Source: Commensalibacter oyaizuii
GTDB taxonomy: Bacteria > Pseudomonadota > Alphaproteobacteria > Acetobacterales > Acetobacteraceae
DNA length: 64,000 bases
Direction: 5' to 3'
Assembly: GCF_029953265.1 (NCBI RefSeq)
Contig: NZ_JASBAO010000001.1
Location: 682,001 to 746,000 of the forward strand
The stretch's first letter is position 1. Every line of letters begins with the position of its first letter. This document shows positions 9,201 to 17,739 of this stretch, piece by piece. The position numbers were made by a program, and so were the translations under genes. The notes beneath the pieces are model-generated. The model had not been told where the DNA came from and ran no database searches. It worked only from the letters and a program-made list of their open reading frames with translations.

Positions 9201-9672
9201 CTAATAAATCTGTGGCGTGCTTTTCCTGACCATCTGCCAGTAACTTAAAAATTGGCCCTCGCGTTCCCCCAGTCAGTAAGATCAACCCTTCTGAATGCTG
9301 GCACAATGTTTCAACACTGACCGCAGGATCTGCAGGGTCACTCTTCAAAAATCCTTCTGAAGAAAGAAACTGTAAATTCAACAACCCAGCTTCATTTTGT
9401 GCCAACAAAACAATTGGCCAGCTGGGGGTGTATTCGGTATTTTCGCCAATGGCAGGTATACCAATTTGTGCGCCAATAATCGGCTGTATTCCTGCATCAA
9501 CGCATGTTTTAGAGAATTCTAAAGCCCCAAACAAATTCCCTGTATCAGTAATGGCCAAGGCTGGCATTTGCATTTCTTTGGCTAATGCTACCATTTTAGG
9601 TATTCGCAATGCCCCTTGACTAAGAGAGTAAGCTGAGTGATTGCGAAGATGTATGAACGGAGATAAGGCCAT
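6241..9672 (-). CDS. dnaE: DNA polymerase III subunit alpha
   Basis: Catalytic subunit of the replicative polymerase, 1143 residues (E. coli 1160). Order: N-terminal PHP domain beginning FIHLRNHSAYSL, where Arg replaces the second His of an active HxH site, as in the inactive PHP of E. coli; palm with catalytic PDFDIDF (Asp401 and Asp403) and the third aspartate in VKFDFLGL (about 557); finger region; helix-hairpin-helix; then an OB-fold near residues 990-1080 (VKIAGCILNCKERPT, GACEVTFF). Proofreading must come from a separate epsilon subunit. It starts 15 nt after lolD and is the last gene of proS-lolC-lolD-dnaE, an order familiar from related alphaproteobacteria. Confidence 0.98.
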   Translation of the reverse strand: MALSPFIHLRNHSAYSLSQGALRIPKMVALAKEMQMPALAITDTGNLFGALEFSKTCVDAGIQPIIGAQIGIPAIGENTEYTPSWPIVLLAQNEAGLLNLQFLSSEGFLKSDPADPAVSVETLCQHSEGLILLTGGTRGPIFKLLADGQEKHATDLLEQWAKAFPNRLVVELNRHNLPDERSVEPGVISLADRFGLPLVATNECFFPTPELYEAHDALICIAQGCTVDMQDRWKVTPEHWFKPPQMMAELFADVPEAISNTLEIAKRCAVKVETRKPMLPQSRKIKDGMTADETLQQMAQAGLEDRFKTISDLTEDRKKEYQERLEYEISVIQKMGFPGYFLIVADFIQWAKEHNIPVGPGRGSGAGSLVAWALTITDLDPLRFQLLFERFLNPERVSMPDFDIDFCQDRRDEVIEYVRHAYGLNQVAQIITFGKLQARAAVRDVGRVLGLPFGMVNKVAELIPNNPASPVTLGQAIATEPRLQEMRDSDENIKRLLEVALQLEGLYRHAGTHAAGVVIGDRPLVELVPLYRDPRSDMLVTQYNMKFVEQVGLVKFDFLGLTTLTILQRAVNMLEKLGQHIDLSTIPLDDKLTYEMLSRGESGGVFQFEGAGMRDVLRQMQPSRIEDLIAAVALYRPGPMANIPDYCRRKHGEKWEPPHEMIRDVLEETYGIMVYQEQVMQIAQKMAKYSLGSADLLRRAMGKKIRSEMDTQREIFTKGAVENGIEQKKAIEIFDLMAKFADYGFNKSHAAAYALVSYQTAWMKANYPVAFFAACMSLAIEKTDKLAVLRQEAKRINIEVLPPDINKSGADFEIEQQADGSYAIRYALAAIKRAGYNAMEALVTSRGRRPFKDLVDFAERIDCQNLNKGQLENLAKSGAFDSIEPNRHKVFAAAEVILRRAHARKDEKSSGQIGLFQVGGEKTVEPLKLPAVSEWPEIERLTMEAEAIGYHMTAHPLDSFRSLLSKMGIQPGTNLEQLARSGVGRVKIAGCILNCKERPTRKGTKMAWVGLSDKTGACEVTFFSESLARYRDLLVAGRMVIITVDMRMDEENLRITAQHVEDLEDAIAGLVKELKIWVKDLKAVEQISNVLENTQKGRGRIVLVPQCADQQEVEVILPDLYNVSPILAQHIKVIHGVEKVEQY

Positions 9673-9687
9673 AGAATATTTTATCCA

Positions 9688-10401
9688 TTAAAGATTACAA
9701 GGAACAATTTTTCCTTCATGCAGCGTTACGACACGATCCATTTTTGCCGCAAGCTCGTTGTTATGAGTAACAATCAGAGCAGACAATCCCTCTTCACGCA
9801 CCACTTGTAACAATAAATCAAAAACATGGTCGGCTGTTTTTTCATCCAGATTCCCCGTCGGTTCATCAGCCAATAATATGTGTGGAGAATTGGCCAACGC
9901 CCGGGCGATTGCAACCCGTTGTTTCTCACCTCCTGATAGTTTACCTGGCTGATGATCAATGCGATGTTCTAAATTAAACTTTTCTAACCATGATTTGGCT
10001 CGTAATGCTGCCTCTTTACGAGTTTTATTTTCAATAAGCTGAGGCATCATAACATTTTCTAAAGCAGAAAATTCGGGTAAAAGATGATGAAATTGATAGA
10101 CAAAACCAATATAAGTCAACCGCATTAATGTGCGTTCTTTTTCCCCTAATTGTGCTGCGTTTTTTCCATTAATAATTATTTCACCTTGTTTAGGCTGTTC
10201 TAATAACCCCGCCACGTGTAATAAAGTTGATTTTCCTGTTCCAGAAGGGGCAATTAATGCAACAATTTCCCCCTGGTTTAAAGTAAAGTCAGCACCCTTT
10301 AAAACCTCTAAAGATTCATCACCGCTTTTATAAGCAACATGAACGTTCTTTAATTCCAAAACAGGGGAAACATCCATCATTACACTTTTATCTTTATTCA
10401 T
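9688..10401 (-). CDS. lolD: Lipoprotein-releasing ABC transporter ATPase LolD
   Basis: ATPase of the inner-membrane complex that extracts outer-membrane lipoproteins and hands them to LolA. Walker A is APSGTGKST (Ala replaces the usual first Gly), the signature is [15 protein letters not shown], Walker B is [13 protein letters not shown] and the H-loop is IVTHN. The frame extends to a TTG at 10416, but the ATG at 10401 has AAGGG 7 nt upstream and overlaps the lolC stop by 8 nt (ATGAATAA), implying coupled translation. The resulting protein has 237 residues, normal for LolD. Similar macrolide-type ATPases exist, but the adjacent LolC-type permease settles the assignment. Confidence 0.93.
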   Translation of the reverse strand: MNKDKSVMMDVSPVLELKNVHVAYKSGDESLEVLKGADFTLNQGEIVALIAPSGTGKSTLLHVAGLLEQPKQGEIIINGKNAAQLGEKERTLMRLTYIGFVYQFHHLLPEFSALENVMMPQLIENKTRKEAALRAKSWLEKFNLEHRIDHQPGKLSGGEKQRVAIARALANSPHILLADEPTGNLDEKTADHVFDLLLQVVREEGLSALIVTHNNELAAKMDRVVTLHEGKIVPCNL

Positions 10402-11656
10402 TGCGCAACCCTTCAACAGGATCAGTGCGAGCTGCTTTCCAAGATGGGTATAGTGTGGCTAATAAAGATAAAATTAATGCCATTAATACTACTTGAATGA
10501 CGTCAGCCCAATCCAATTTTGCAGGTAGATGTTCCAGATAATAAACCTCAGGATTAAATAAATTAGTACCTGTTAGTTTTTGCAATCCTTGGCGTATATG
10601 TTCAATATTTTTACAAAATAACACCCCGATAATTGTACCTATAAAGGTTCCTGTTACCCCAACTGATGCACCACACATCAGAAATATCCGCATAATAGCC
10701 CCACGTGATGCACCCATCGTGCGCAAAATTGCAATGTCACGGGTCTTGTCTTTAACCATCATAATTAATGATGAAATGACATTAAATGCAGCTACTAAAA
10801 TAATCAGAGTCAAGATAAGAAACATTACATTTTGTTCAACCTGAACCGCACCAAAAAAGGCATTATTACTTTGCGTCCAATCCATAAACCTTAAATCTTG
10901 ATCGTCGAATTTAGCCGCTAATTTCTGACTTATTTCCTGAATATGAGCTGGATCTGTTGTCGATATTTGAATGCCCGTTACGCCATCTTTCATCTGAAAA
11001 AATTTCTGCGCTGCAGGAATAGGTAGGAAAACGTAACTGGAATTATATTCATGCATACCGGAATCAAAAACTCCGACTACCGTATAAGACTTAATACGTG
11101 GAATATTTCCCATAACAGTTGCTGCCCCTTTGGGTGCAATCAAGGTAATTTTTGATCCTATCCCTAACCCTGCACGTTCTGCCAAGGTTTGACCGATGAT
11201 GATGGTATTATCCCCTTTAAACCGATCAAAAGCAGCAGCATCTAACGACTTACTAACAACAGTCAATTTTTTCAAACCTTCGGCGGACATACCTCGCACC
11301 ATGCCCCCTGAATTATAATTGCCAGCACTTAGCAAAACTTGCCCCTCTATGAAAGGAATGGCGGATTTGATCCCAGGATATTTTTCCATGCGCTGTGATA
11401 ATTGCTGGTAATCAGTAATAGGTTTAGGGCCACTATAAGTCATTTGTCCATAAACACTAAGATCCCCATTTAATCCCAAAATTCGCCCTAAAAGGTCATC
11501 CTTAAATCCGTTCATGACCGCCATAACAACGATCAAAGTACCAACCCCAAGGGCAATGCCAATTAAAGAGAAAATAGCAATCACAGATACAAAACGTTCC
11601 CCTTTGCGTGCCCGCAAGTAGCGCTTTGCCACCATTCTTTCAAAAGAGCCAAACAT
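10394..11656 (-). CDS. lolC: Lipoprotein-releasing ABC transporter permease, LolC/LolE family
   Basis: Membrane subunit of the Lol lipoprotein release complex, 420 residues. It has one N-terminal membrane segment (about 22-48, [29 protein letters not shown] in landmark form), a large periplasmic domain to about 265, and three C-terminal segments (around 275-300, 325-350 and 380-400). The N-terminal [20 protein letters not shown] and [19 protein letters not shown] coupling motifs are characteristic. Only one permease gene is present beside lolD, so the complex may use two copies of this subunit rather than a LolC/LolE pair, unless lolE is elsewhere. It starts 5 nt after proS. Confidence 0.92.
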   Translation of the reverse strand: MFGSFERMVAKRYLRARKGERFVSVIAIFSLIGIALGVGTLIVVMAVMNGFKDDLLGRILGLNGDLSVYGQMTYSGPKPITDYQQLSQRMEKYPGIKSAIPFIEGQVLLSAGNYNSGGMVRGMSAEGLKKLTVVSKSLDAAAFDRFKGDNTIIIGQTLAERAGLGIGSKITLIAPKGAATVMGNIPRIKSYTVVGVFDSGMHEYNSSYVFLPIPAAQKFFQMKDGVTGIQISTTDPAHIQEISQKLAAKFDDQDLRFMDWTQSNNAFFGAVQVEQNVMFLILTLIILVAAFNVISSLIMMVKDKTRDIAILRTMGASRGAIMRIFLMCGASVGVTGTFIGTIIGVLFCKNIEHIRQGLQKLTGTNLFNPEVYYLEHLPAKLDWADVIQVVLMALILSLLATLYPSWKAARTDPVEGLRNE

Positions 11657-11661
11657 AGGTT

Positions 11662-12984
11662 TTAATCCTGATGTGTGCTGATATAATCCATAACTTGTTC
11701 AACGGGCACTTCGGCGCGCTGACCTGTTTTTCTGCGTTTGACTTCTACAACATTTTGTGCAACCCCGCGTGGGCCGACAATAATTTGCCAAGGATGCCCC
11801 ATTAAATCCGCGTGAGCAAATTTTGCTCCAGCCCGCTCATCCCGATCATCATAAACAAAATTTTCAGGATCAATTTGATACAAAGATTCACAAACATCTT
11901 TACATGCCTGATCTTTCATTCCCAAATTGATAATCACAGCCTTAAATGGTGCTACGTTATCAGGCCAAATAATCCCATTTTCATCATGAGAGGATTCAAT
12001 AATCGCCCCAACCAAACGCGATACCCCAATACCATAAGATCCCATATGCGGATAGATTTTTTGACTATCGGGCCCAACAACTGAAACATTCATTGATTCA
12101 GTATATTTGGTTCCAAAATAGAAAATTTGTCCGACTTCAATACCACGGCCTTCACATTTTCTTTCTTGTGGGACTTTATCCCACTCTGCCTCGTTATGTT
12201 TTTCATCGGTTGCAGCATAAAAATTTGTCATACGTTTAAAAAATGCTGCCAAAGAATCTTTATCTTCAATATCAACAGGCATTTCTAACCAATTATGTTC
12301 TGTAAACGCTGAATCAAAGAAAATACCACTTTCGCCAGTAGGGGCTAAGATAATAAATTCATGACTTAAATCCCCGCCAATTGGTCCCGTATCAGCCAAC
12401 ATAGGAATTGCCTTTACCCCAATGCGTTGGAATGTCCGCAAATATGCCAACATCATTTTATGATATGTCACGACCGCATTGTCATAATTCAAATCAAAAC
12501 TGTAACCATCCTTCATATAAAATTCACGTCCACGCATGACTCCAAACCGTGGACGAATTTCATCCCTGAATTTCCATTGAATTTGATATAATAAAGTTGG
12601 CAAACTTTTATAAGAGGTTACGTACTGATCGAATATATCAGTAATCATTTCCTCGTTTGTTGGTCCATATAATAAATCCCGTTTGTGACGATCAACAATA
12701 CGCAACATTTCTGGACCATAAGCATCATAACGTCCTGAACGTTTCCAAAGATCTGCTGATTGTAATGTTGGCATTAATACTTCTTGGGCATTAATGGCGT
12801 CTTGCTCTTCTCTGACAATACGAGAAATATTATTTAGCACACGCAAACCAGCAGGTAACCAAGCATAAATACCTGAAGACATTTGACGAACCATGCCCGT
12901 TCTTATCATCAAACGATGAGAAGCGATCTGAGCCTCAGCAGGTACTTCCTTCAAGGTAGGAAGAAAACTAGACGATAAACGCAT
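11662..12984 (-). CDS. proS: Prolyl-tRNA synthetase (short alphaproteobacterial type)
   Basis: Charges tRNA-Pro with proline. The 440 residues hold a class II core (motif 2 around [27 protein letters not shown], motif 3 around [16 protein letters not shown]) joined almost directly to a C-terminal anticodon-binding domain (about 345-440, [31 protein letters not shown]). E. coli ProRS has about 570 residues because of an inserted editing domain; that insert is lacking here, as in other alphaproteobacteria, so mis-charged Ala-tRNA-Pro must be cleared by a separate protein. First gene of an operon with lolC, lolD and dnaE, driven by the strong promoter at 13039-13067. Confidence 0.97.
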   Translation of the reverse strand: MRLSSSFLPTLKEVPAEAQIASHRLMIRTGMVRQMSSGIYAWLPAGLRVLNNISRIVREEQDAINAQEVLMPTLQSADLWKRSGRYDAYGPEMLRIVDRHKRDLLYGPTNEEMITDIFDQYVTSYKSLPTLLYQIQWKFRDEIRPRFGVMRGREFYMKDGYSFDLNYDNAVVTYHKMMLAYLRTFQRIGVKAIPMLADTGPIGGDLSHEFIILAPTGESGIFFDSAFTEHNWLEMPVDIEDKDSLAAFFKRMTNFYAATDEKHNEAEWDKVPQERKCEGRGIEVGQIFYFGTKYTESMNVSVVGPDSQKIYPHMGSYGIGVSRLVGAIIESSHDENGIIWPDNVAPFKAVIINLGMKDQACKDVCESLYQIDPENFVYDDRDERAGAKFAHADLMGHPWQIIVGPRGVAQNVVEVKRRKTGQRAEVPVEQVMDYISTHQD

Positions 12985-13038
12985 AAATTCATTAATCCTA
13001 AACAGACTTATTCAATAACAAACATTAAAACAAAAATG

Positions 13039-13067
13039 ATTACAAAACTATAAACAGGCTTTGTCAA
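13039..13067 (-). promoter_or_regulatory. Strong sigma70-type promoter of proS-lolC-lolD-dnaE
   Basis: On the minus strand a perfect -35 TTGACA (13067-13062) is separated by 17 bp from -10 TGTAAT (13044-13039, five of six). It sits just after the RNase J stop codon, about 55 bp before proS. This suggests that proS-dnaE is transcribed independently of the upstream nuo/birA/coaX/rnj genes. Confidence 0.75.
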
Positions 13068-13071
13068 ACTT

Positions 13072-14718
13072 TTAAAGACGTAACAGATGAATATCAACCA
13101 AAGGTTTCTTTTTCAATTTGCGTCCCAACATACGACGTAAAATAGATTTAGCATTATCTTCCAATTCCTCATCTCTTACGCGTACTTCTTTGGGTAAACG
13201 TTCCAATGCCTCTGCAAATTCGTCAACAACGTCATCAAACTCTTCATCATATTGATCAAATAGACCTGGGGCACTAATATTTGGATCGCTAAGTAATTCC
13301 CCTTGTTGGTTAACGGCAAAGCTGGCAACGACAACGCCATTATACAACATACGACGTCTGGCAGCTAATACATCACCCTCTATGGATAGCAAACGATTGC
13401 CATCAATAACCAATCGACCATAAGGAGCCCCTGCAACAATTTTTGGTTCGCCAGGGCCAAAACGTAAAATGTCGCCATCCTCTAGTAAAATTGGTTCTGC
13501 CCCGTTTTCCTTGGCAACTTCGGCTTGGGCGCTAAGGTGAATCCACTCGCCATGAACAGGTACGCCATATTTTGGTTGAACCAATTTATACATTTGGGAA
13601 ACTTCCTCATAACTGGCATGACCAGAAACATGAACCAGATGATCGCGCGATGTAATAACTCGCGCACCACGTCGCGCTAAATTATCTTGTACTCGCATAA
13701 TAGCTAATTCATTACCTGGTATGGTTCGACTGCTGTAAATTACAGTATCTCCAGTGCCAAAGGAAATATGTTGATGCACATCTTGAGAAATACGAGTTAA
13801 TGCTGAACGCTCTTCGCCCTGACTACCTGTAACAATAAAAACGATATTTTCTTGTTCAATATCATTCATATTTTGTTCTGTGAAAAAAGGCGGAATATCT
13901 GCCAAATACCCATTTTCACGGGCTGTAGTTTCCAAGTTACGCAATGAACGTCCAATAATCACCACAGGGCGACCTGCTTGCTTTGCTGCAAAGGCAATAC
14001 TTTCAACCCGTGATACATTACTAGCAAAACAGGTAACTGCCACCCTGCCCTGTATCTCAGCAATTATTTTGGTTAAACTGCGCCTTACTTCAGCCTCTGA
14101 TCCAGGGGGGCGTTTTACAATCACATTGGTACTGTCACATACCATTGCCAAGATCCCCTCACGCCCCAACGCTGCGAATTTCTCTAAATTGGTTCTATCT
14201 CCAATAACAGGTTCTGGATCAAGTTTCCAATCCCCTGTATGCAATACATTGCCGTAAGGTGTACGGATAACAACGCTTTGTGCCTCAGGGATGGAATGCG
14301 TTACTGGAATGAATTCAAGATCGAATTCACCGATATTAAATCGATCTCCCATTCGAATCAAATGAATGGTTACCTCGTTCAATAATCCAGCCTCTCTCAA
14401 TTTTCGACGCAATATGGACGCAGCAAATGCTGTCGCATATACAGGACATTCCAGATCAGGCCATAAATAAGCCACAGCCCCGATGTGATCCTCGTGGGCA
14501 TGGGTAATAACTAATGCCAGTAATTTGTCTTTTTGACGAGCAATAAACTCTGGATCAGGTACCAAAATATCGGCCTCTGGCATATCATTGCCACTGAATC
14601 CAATACCACAATCAATTGCAAGCCACGATCCATTTAGTCGATAAAGATTAAAGTTCATGCCAATTTCGCCCGTTCCCCCCAAAGGAAGAAAGGCAAAATC
14701 ATTCACCGTTTCATTCAT
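13072..14718 (-). CDS. rnj: Ribonuclease J
   Basis: Metallo-beta-lactamase/beta-CASP nuclease with 5'-3' exo- and endoribonuclease activity in mRNA decay and rRNA maturation. The zinc site HAHEDH is at 73-78, with further ligands in THSIPEA and LHTGDWKLD; CDSTN and the beta-CASP insert (about 205-370, ASNVSRVESIAFAAKQAGRPV, TGSQGEERSALTRI) follow, then HVSGHASYEE and VHGEW. A C-terminal domain of about 100 residues ends the 548-residue protein, matching family length. It follows coaX after 10 nt. Alphaproteobacteria commonly carry RNase J next to coaX and birA after the nuo genes, which supports the call. Confidence 0.95.
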   Translation of the reverse strand: MNETVNDFAFLPLGGTGEIGMNFNLYRLNGSWLAIDCGIGFSGNDMPEADILVPDPEFIARQKDKLLALVITHAHEDHIGAVAYLWPDLECPVYATAFAASILRRKLREAGLLNEVTIHLIRMGDRFNIGEFDLEFIPVTHSIPEAQSVVIRTPYGNVLHTGDWKLDPEPVIGDRTNLEKFAALGREGILAMVCDSTNVIVKRPPGSEAEVRRSLTKIIAEIQGRVAVTCFASNVSRVESIAFAAKQAGRPVVIIGRSLRNLETTARENGYLADIPPFFTEQNMNDIEQENIVFIVTGSQGEERSALTRISQDVHQHISFGTGDTVIYSSRTIPGNELAIMRVQDNLARRGARVITSRDHLVHVSGHASYEEVSQMYKLVQPKYGVPVHGEWIHLSAQAEVAKENGAEPILLEDGDILRFGPGEPKIVAGAPYGRLVIDGNRLLSIEGDVLAARRRMLYNGVVVASFAVNQQGELLSDPNISAPGLFDQYDEEFDDVVDEFAEALERLPKEVRVRDEELEDNAKSILRRMLGRKLKKKPLVDIHLLRL

Positions 14719-14728
14719 AATTATCCTT

Positions 14729-15517
14729 CTATGTTTTAGACTTTGTGTTTTTTAATAAATTTCGCTTTGCAAGCATTCTTAATCCTTCCAGAGTAAGCTC
14801 TGGATTAATCTTTTTAAAAACGGGTGTCCCTTCGGCAAGTAAAGGCGCTAATCCACCCGTACCAACAACCGTTAATGGTTGGGAATATTCGTCTTGAATT
14901 CTTTTAATTATTCCTTCGATCAGCCCGATATATCCCCAATAAATACCAGATTTCATTGCACCAATCGTTTCTTTACCAACCACTGATTGCGGCCTGCCAA
15001 TACCAATCCTTGGCAACCTTGCCGCGGCACTATGTAGTGCCTCCAAAGACAGGGTTAATCCAGGTGCTATGATCCCCCCACAATAATTTCCATCCTGATC
15101 AATCATGTCAAATGTTGTTGCAGTTCCAAGATCAACCACAATCAAAGGACCACCATATAATTGATGTGCTGCCAAACCATTTAGTAAACGATCCACCCCT
15201 ACCTCTTGGGGATTATTAATTAATATATCAAATCCCCAATCTAAGGTCGCTGATGCCACTATGGGTTCTACACCAAACCATTGACGACATAACAAAAGCA
15301 ATTGATACAAAACAGGCGGAACCACAGTTCCAATAATAGCCTTGGTAATCTGGGTAACAGGAATATTTTGCTTTTCCATTAACAAGAATAATGTTGCCGC
15401 ATATTCATCAGACGTACGATTAGCAGTCGTTGCAATACGCCACGTTCCCAACCATTCTTTACCATCGTGGACGGCAAAAACAATATTGGTATTTCCCACA
15501 TCGACTACTAACAGCAC
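14729..15517 (-). CDS. coaX: Type III pantothenate kinase
   Basis: ATP-dependent phosphorylation of pantothenate, the first step from pantothenate to CoA. The 262 residues show the ASKHA-fold phosphate motif [11 protein letters not shown] at the N-terminus, [13 protein letters not shown] near 100, [13 protein letters not shown] (phosphate 2) and GGIIAPGL in the middle, and [11 protein letters not shown] near the C-terminus. These distinguish type III (CoaX) from type I (CoaA); type III enzymes are not feedback-inhibited by CoA in characterised cases. Two nt separate it from birA upstream and 10 nt from rnj downstream, so it belongs to the nuo-distal operon. Confidence 0.96.
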   Translation of the reverse strand: MLLVVDVGNTNIVFAVHDGKEWLGTWRIATTANRTSDEYAATLFLLMEKQNIPVTQITKAIIGTVVPPVLYQLLLLCRQWFGVEPIVASATLDWGFDILINNPQEVGVDRLLNGLAAHQLYGGPLIVVDLGTATTFDMIDQDGNYCGGIIAPGLTLSLEALHSAAARLPRIGIGRPQSVVGKETIGAMKSGIYWGYIGLIEGIIKRIQDEYSQPLTVVGTGGLAPLLAEGTPVFKKINPELTLEGLRMLAKRNLLKNTKSKT

Positions 15518-15519
15518 GT

Positions 15520-16278
15520 TTATTTTTCCTTATATTTATCCAAATAAAAAACTTCGCCTGCTGAAATATGTTCCATTTTTGTCGGCGTTTTCAATAACAA
15601 AAATCCCTTTTCGTCAATTCCATTATATACACCTTGATATTGATTATTCGCAATCGTAACCACCAAAGGAGTGCCAATTTTAATGCTTCTTTTACTCCAT
15701 TCATCTCGAATTAACGATTCTTTTTCAGAGCTAAGGCATTGTAACCAATAACTTAAAGATACTCCAACATGTTCAGCCAACTGTTTTGGTGTAGGCGGAT
15801 CAACAATAAAATCTTTTAGGCATCCGACTACTCTATCAGATAACAGTGGTGCCGAAAAAATATTAACCCCAAACCCTAAAACCAACCATTTTAAATGACA
15901 CGGATATTCAATATGACTTTCAATTAAAATACCCGCAATTTTCTTATTATTAAACAATAAATCGTTCGGCCATTTAATACAAAGCTCGTGCTGGTTACCA
16001 CACAAATTTATAACCGCATCATACAAGGCCAAAGATGCAACAAAGGGTACCCAATGCACTTTTTTTATACTAAATGATGGCCAATATAAGAAAGATAGCG
16101 CAAGATTACCCGTTGGCTCAACCCACTGCCTTCCTCTACTGCCTCTAGGGGTGGTTTGTGAATCAGCTAAAACAGCCAGATTAGACCTATTATCCAATCT
16201 GGCTTGTTCGATACAATAATCATTTGTAGATGGCAAGGTTGGATAATGCTCTACCTGCCAGGTAATATAATTATCCAC
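15520..16278 (-). CDS. birA: Biotin-[acetyl-CoA carboxylase] ligase
   Basis: Attaches biotin to the biotin carboxyl carrier protein. The 252-residue sequence has only the catalytic and C-terminal domains: LPSTNDYC, the biotinyl-AMP loop [20 protein letters not shown], the KWPNDLL core and KIAGILIE, then a small SH3-like end. The N-terminal DNA-binding domain of E. coli BirA is missing, so this enzyme should not repress biotin genes. The start is GTG at 16278, supported by GAAGG 6 nt upstream. It sits 15 nt after nuoN and 2 nt before coaX. Confidence 0.94.
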   Translation of the reverse strand: MDNYITWQVEHYPTLPSTNDYCIEQARLDNRSNLAVLADSQTTPRGSRGRQWVEPTGNLALSFLYWPSFSIKKVHWVPFVASLALYDAVINLCGNQHELCIKWPNDLLFNNKKIAGILIESHIEYPCHLKWLVLGFGVNIFSAPLLSDRVVGCLKDFIVDPPTPKQLAEHVGVSLSYWLQCLSSEKESLIRDEWSKRSIKIGTPLVVTIANNQYQGVYNGIDEKGFLLLKTPTKMEHISAGEVFYLDKYKEK

Positions 16279-16293
16279 CCTTAACCTTCATAA

Positions 16294-17715
16294 TTAATGA
16301 AATAAAGACTGCGCTGCAATTTTACTGATATGTAACATTGGGCTCATAAATAACAAAAAGATAACTGTTAATGTTCCCATACCAAATGAAATAAAAGACA
16401 AAGACAGTGAACGTTGATCCAAAGCTTCTGCAGGTTTATCAAAGAACATAATTTTTACAATTCGCAGATAAAAGAATGCCCCTACTGCGCTGGCTAAAAT
16501 ACCAACAATGGTCAATAAATAAAGATGTGCTGAAATCGCTGCCCAGAATACCATGAATTTACCAAAGAAACCTGCCAAAGGTGGCACACCAGCCATGCTG
16601 AACATAAAGATTGCCATAGCTGTTGCGATACCTGGATCAGTTTTCCCTAAACCAGCTAAATCATTAATATTTTCTACAACATGTCCCTTACGGGTCATCG
16701 CAGCAATCACAGCAAACGTACCAACATTCATGAAAAGATATGTTGTTAAATAAATTAATGTTCCTAGCACACCATCCGACGTCGCAGCAGCTAATCCAAC
16801 AAGCGCGTATCCCATATGCGCAATTGATGAATAAGCCATCATACGCTTAATGTTAATCTGAGCAATCGCACCCACACTACCAATAATGATCGAAAGAATG
16901 GCGATGACTTCGATCAATAATTGCCATTGAGGCGAAATTTGCCCAAAAGGACCAACCATTAATCGCAAAAATAATGCAAATGCTGCAAATTTAGGAGACG
17001 TCGATAAGAAAGTCGTAACTGGGGTTGGTGCCCCTTGATAAACATCTGGTGTCCACATGTGGAAAGGCACTGCTGAAATTTTAAAACACAATCCAACCAA
17101 TACAAAAACCAACCCAATCGCAAAACCAACAGAAGTCGTATTAGAAGATGCAATAACATGATGTATGTTTTCGTAACCCATTCCACCTGAAAAACCGTAC
17201 ACCATGGAAATACCATACAGTAAGATTCCAGAAGCAACCGAGCCTAAAACGAAATATTTGACCCCAGATTCAGCAGAAAATACGCTATTACGATCAATAG
17301 CACACAGAATATATAACGCCAGTGAAGATAATTCTAAACCAAGATAAAGGCTCATCAAATTATTTGATGACACCATAATCATGGCACCAACAGTGGAAAA
17401 TACAATTAGCGCAATAAATTCAAAGCAGTTGGTATTATTTTTTCCATTAAAATCTATAGATAAAATAACACATAACAATCCAGCAATCAAAACGAGCAAT
17501 TTCATATAGCGTGAGAATGCATCATTGATAAATAAACCATGATATCCCACACCATCGGGAATAGTTAATGCTAAGAACCCTACAGCGATAAATGCCGCAA
17601 CAGAAAAGATAGCACAAGGAAAGAAAGAATTATCTTTCTTTAATGCGCCAAAAAGAAGAATAATAAGACCACTGATTGACAATACAATCTCTGGAATAGC
17701 AAGTGTCCAATTCAT
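16294..17715 (-). CDS. nuoN: NADH-quinone oxidoreductase subunit N
   Basis: Antiporter-like, proton-pumping subunit of the membrane arm of complex I. The 473 residues form about 14 transmembrane helices. Signatures that mark it as NuoN rather than NuoM are GLELSSLALYILCA, SGVKYFVLGSVASGILLYG and FKISAVPFHMWTPDVYQGAPTP (shown here in short pieces; the last begins near residue 213), then MAYSSIAHMGYALVGLAA and FSMAGVPPLAGFFGKF. It follows nuoL directly with a 24-nt gap and has its own ribosome binding site AGGA. In most nuo operons nuoM lies between these two genes; it is absent here. birA follows after 15 nt. Confidence 0.96.
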   Translation of the reverse strand: MNWTLAIPEIVLSISGLIILLFGALKKDNSFFPCAIFSVAAFIAVGFLALTIPDGVGYHGLFINDAFSRYMKLLVLIAGLLCVILSIDFNGKNNTNCFEFIALIVFSTVGAMIMVSSNNLMSLYLGLELSSLALYILCAIDRNSVFSAESGVKYFVLGSVASGILLYGISMVYGFSGGMGYENIHHVIASSNTTSVGFAIGLVFVLVGLCFKISAVPFHMWTPDVYQGAPTPVTTFLSTSPKFAAFALFLRLMVGPFGQISPQWQLLIEVIAILSIIIGSVGAIAQINIKRMMAYSSIAHMGYALVGLAAATSDGVLGTLIYLTTYLFMNVGTFAVIAAMTRKGHVVENINDLAGLGKTDPGIATAMAIFMFSMAGVPPLAGFFGKFMVFWAAISAHLYLLTIVGILASAVGAFFYLRIVKIMFFDKPAEALDQRSLSLSFISFGMGTLTVIFLLFMSPMLHISKIAAQSLFH

Positions 17716-17739
17716 CGGATTAATCCTGACTTCTTAAAA

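Noticed and set aside
11662-12984. ProRS considered truncated because it is about 130 residues shorter than the E. coli enzyme
   Set aside because: The missing part is the internal editing domain; core motifs and the C-terminal anticodon domain are intact, as in other alphaproteobacterial ProRS.
15520-16278. BirA considered truncated because it lacks a helix-turn-helix domain
   Set aside because: A GTG start with a good ribosome binding site and complete catalytic motifs show a normal monofunctional ligase.
17716-17739. Possibility that nuoM is hidden here as a frameshifted or degraded remnant
   Set aside because: Only 24 nt separate nuoL and nuoN, and both genes have normal ends, so there is no remnant in this place.
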